Source: an uncultured Candidatus Melainabacteria bacterium
GTDB taxonomy: Bacteria; Cyanobacteriota; Vampirovibrionia; LMEP-6097
Assembly (NCBI GenBank): GCA_937927525.1
Contig: CALBDR010000126.1
Location: forward strand, 1-8,688
Direction: 5' to 3'
DNA length: 8,688 bases
Position 1 is the first letter of the stretch. Every line of letters begins with the position of its first letter. This document shows positions 7,581-8,688 of the stretch, in pieces. The notes below the pieces were generated by a model, which searched no databases, had not been told where the DNA came from, and saw only the letters and a program-made list of their open reading frames with translations. Made by a program: the position numbers and the translations under genes.

Positions 7581-8654
7581 ATGCTCATTTCTGACTTCGA
7601 TTTCGACCTTCCTGATGATTTAATAGCAAGCTACCCTCTAAAGAAAAGAGACCAATCCCGCTTGCTCCATTATAATCTAGAATCTAAATCTATTCAGCAC
7701 AAAAAATTTCAAGATATTAGCCAAATCCTAAATTCTGGTGATATTTTAGTGCGCAATGTCAGTCGGGTACTTGCAGCAAGGTTTTATCTATATAATCCTG
7801 AAAAATATACGAATAAACCGGTTGAAGTTTTACTTATCAAAGCACTTAACCCAGAGGAAACTAAATGGTCAGTGCTCGTTAAGCCAGCTAAAAAAATTAA
7901 AGAAGAGCCTAGTAACTATGTCTTGAAAAGTGGTGACCCCGTTAAAGTTTATCGTATTAAATCAGAAAGTGAAGAAAATCAAGATGAGTTCATCATAGAA
8001 TTCAAAGATGAAAGTCATTTTAAAAAAGCGATAGAAGAGTGTGGGCAGATGCCAATTCCACCATATTTCAAAAGGGAAGCTGAAGCTTTAGATAAAGATC
8101 GTTATCAGACTATTTACGCAAATAAAAACTCGACAGGGAAAAGTGTCGCAGCGCCGACAGCCGGTTTACATTTTACAGATGAAGTTATTAATAATCTAAA
8201 AAACAATGGCACAGAATTTATAGATCTCAATCTAGATGTCGGAATAGGCACTTTTAAACCAGTGAGTGCAGAGAAAGTTGCGGATCATAAAATGCACGCT
8301 GAGAATTATGAAATAGCTTCAGCGGATTGGGAAAAGATTTTAAAAGCTAAAGCTGATGGTAAGAGAATTATTTCTATAGGAACTACTAGTTTGCGTTGTT
8401 TAGAATCTATCATAAGATCAGGTGAGATAAAGGGTTCTACAGATATTTATATCTATCCAGGGAATTTTGAATTTCATGTTATAGATGGTTTGCTTACCAA
8501 TTTTCATCTCCCTAAGTCAACGCTCATCCTTTTGGTGAGCGCACTTATGGGAATTCCTGAGTGTAAAGAAATGTATGAAGCTGCGATTAAGGAAAGGTAT
8601 AGATTCTTTTCTTATGGGGATTGCAATTTAATTATCAAAAACTGCCCCCTGTAA
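7581..8654 (+). CDS. queA: S-adenosylmethionine:tRNA ribosyltransferase-isomerase
   Basis: QueA transfers and isomerises the ribosyl part of S-adenosylmethionine onto 7-aminomethyl-7-deazaguanine at tRNA position 34, forming epoxyqueuosine. Family blocks appear in order: SDFDFDLPDDLIASYPL (4-20), MPIPPYFKR (157-165), RYQTIYA (174-180), SVAAPTAGLHFT (188-199), LDVGIGTFKPV (218-228), HKMHAE (236-241), GTTSLR (267-272), GLLTNFHLPKSTL (303-315) and YRFFSYGD (340-347). The 357-residue length is normal (E. coli about 356). The ATG at 7581 gives the canonical N-terminus, yet only TTAATC separates it from the opposing gene's start, leaving no Shine-Dalgarno space. The C-terminus departs from the usual GDAMLI pattern (GDCNLIIKNCPL); the last codons (KNCPL plus stop) lie in the right inverted-repeat arm, so the very end could be altered by that repeat or by an assembly join. 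Confidence 0.95.
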   Translation: MLISDFDFDLPDDLIASYPLKKRDQSRLLHYNLESKSIQHKKFQDISQILNSGDILVRNVSRVLAARFYLYNPEKYTNKPVEVLLIKALNPEETKWSVLVKPAKKIKEEPSNYVLKSGDPVKVYRIKSESEENQDEFIIEFKDESHFKKAIEECGQMPIPPYFKREAEALDKDRYQTIYANKNSTGKSVAAPTAGLHFTDEVINNLKNNGTEFIDLNLDVGIGTFKPVSAEKVADHKMHAENYEIASADWEKILKAKADGKRIISIGTTSLRCLESIIRSGEIKGSTDIYIYPGNFEFHVIDGLLTNFHLPKSTLILLVSALMGIPECKEMYEAAIKERYRFFSYGDCNLIIKNCPL

Positions 8655-8688
8655 ATGCAGATAAATTGATAAAGTTAACTATTGATCA
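8637..8688. repeat. Right arm of 52-bp perfect terminal inverted repeat
   Basis: This is the exact reverse complement of 1-52, reaching the last base of the window. Its first 18 bases (8637-8654) are queA coding sequence including the stop codon; the remaining 34 are non-coding. Reading outward past the stop one sees a weak CTGC/GCAG stem (8642-8645 with 8657-8660), ATTGAT (8665-8670), the palindrome AGTTAACT (8673-8680), ATTGAT again (8681-8686) and terminal TGATCA. No run of T follows the weak stem, so it does not look like an intrinsic terminator. Confidence 0.95.

Noticed and set aside
8642..8660. Intrinsic terminator after queA
   Set aside because: The stem is only CTGC/GCAG with an 11-base loop, begins inside the coding region and has no following T-run.
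1..8688. Complete linear plasmid or virus with terminal inverted repeats
   Set aside because: All seven genes are chromosomal metabolism or housekeeping. There is no replication initiator, terminal protein, telomere resolvase, capsid or packaging gene.
8647..8688. Start of another gene in the outward direction within the repeat arms
   Set aside because: The ATG at 8655 is followed by a stop after three codons. The longer open frame (LPPVNADKLIKLTID) begins only at a possible TTG and runs off the window, so it cannot be supported.

Overview
The window is an A+T-rich (roughly one-third G+C by eye), gene-dense bacterial chromosomal segment. It holds seven complete housekeeping or metabolic genes and is bounded at its extreme ends by a perfect 52-bp inverted repeat. 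There are no transposase, integrase, phage, plasmid-replication, CRISPR, tRNA or rRNA genes. The lineage is inferred. The LysA sequence (the YASKA, EGLGLDVVSGGEL and FHGNNKS stretches) and its tandem arrangement with the diadenylate cyclase gene look most like Cyanobacteria. A low G+C content plus a futalosine-pathway menaquinone gene (mqnA) points away from photosynthetic cyanobacteria and toward a non-photosynthetic sister lineage (Melainabacteria/Vampirovibrionia-like). This is a moderate-to-low confidence guess.

Layout. Left block, minus strand: lysA (lysine biosynthesis) followed by cdaA (membrane c-di-AMP synthase), probably one transcript. A 40-bp divergent region (2368-2407) separates lysA from a plus-strand block of nadE (NAD synthesis), mqnA (menaquinone synthesis) and a nagZ-like GH3 hydrolase. 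These are packed with a 12-bp gap and then a 35-bp overlap, so they are a likely operon. A good sigma-70-type promoter lies in the divergent region and ends so close to the nadE ATG that the mRNA would be nearly leaderless. Next comes a minus-strand family-2 glycosyltransferase whose 3' end overlaps the GH3 gene by 18 bp tail to tail. Its start codon lies only 6 bp from that of the divergently transcribed queA (tRNA queuosine synthesis).

How the genes relate. They do not form one pathway. There is a cell-wall theme: meso-DAP is the LysA substrate, c-di-AMP signalling is tied to envelope homeostasis, the GH3 enzyme acts in wall-sugar recycling and the GT2 enzyme transfers a sugar. Alongside these are cofactor genes (nadE, mqnA) and a tRNA-modification gene. 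I found no novel multi-gene system. The most noteworthy observations are the terminal inverted repeat, whose right arm includes the last codons of queA, the absence of convincing Shine-Dalgarno sites at all seven starts, the probable leaderless nadE promoter, and a near-perfect palindrome between lysA and cdaA.
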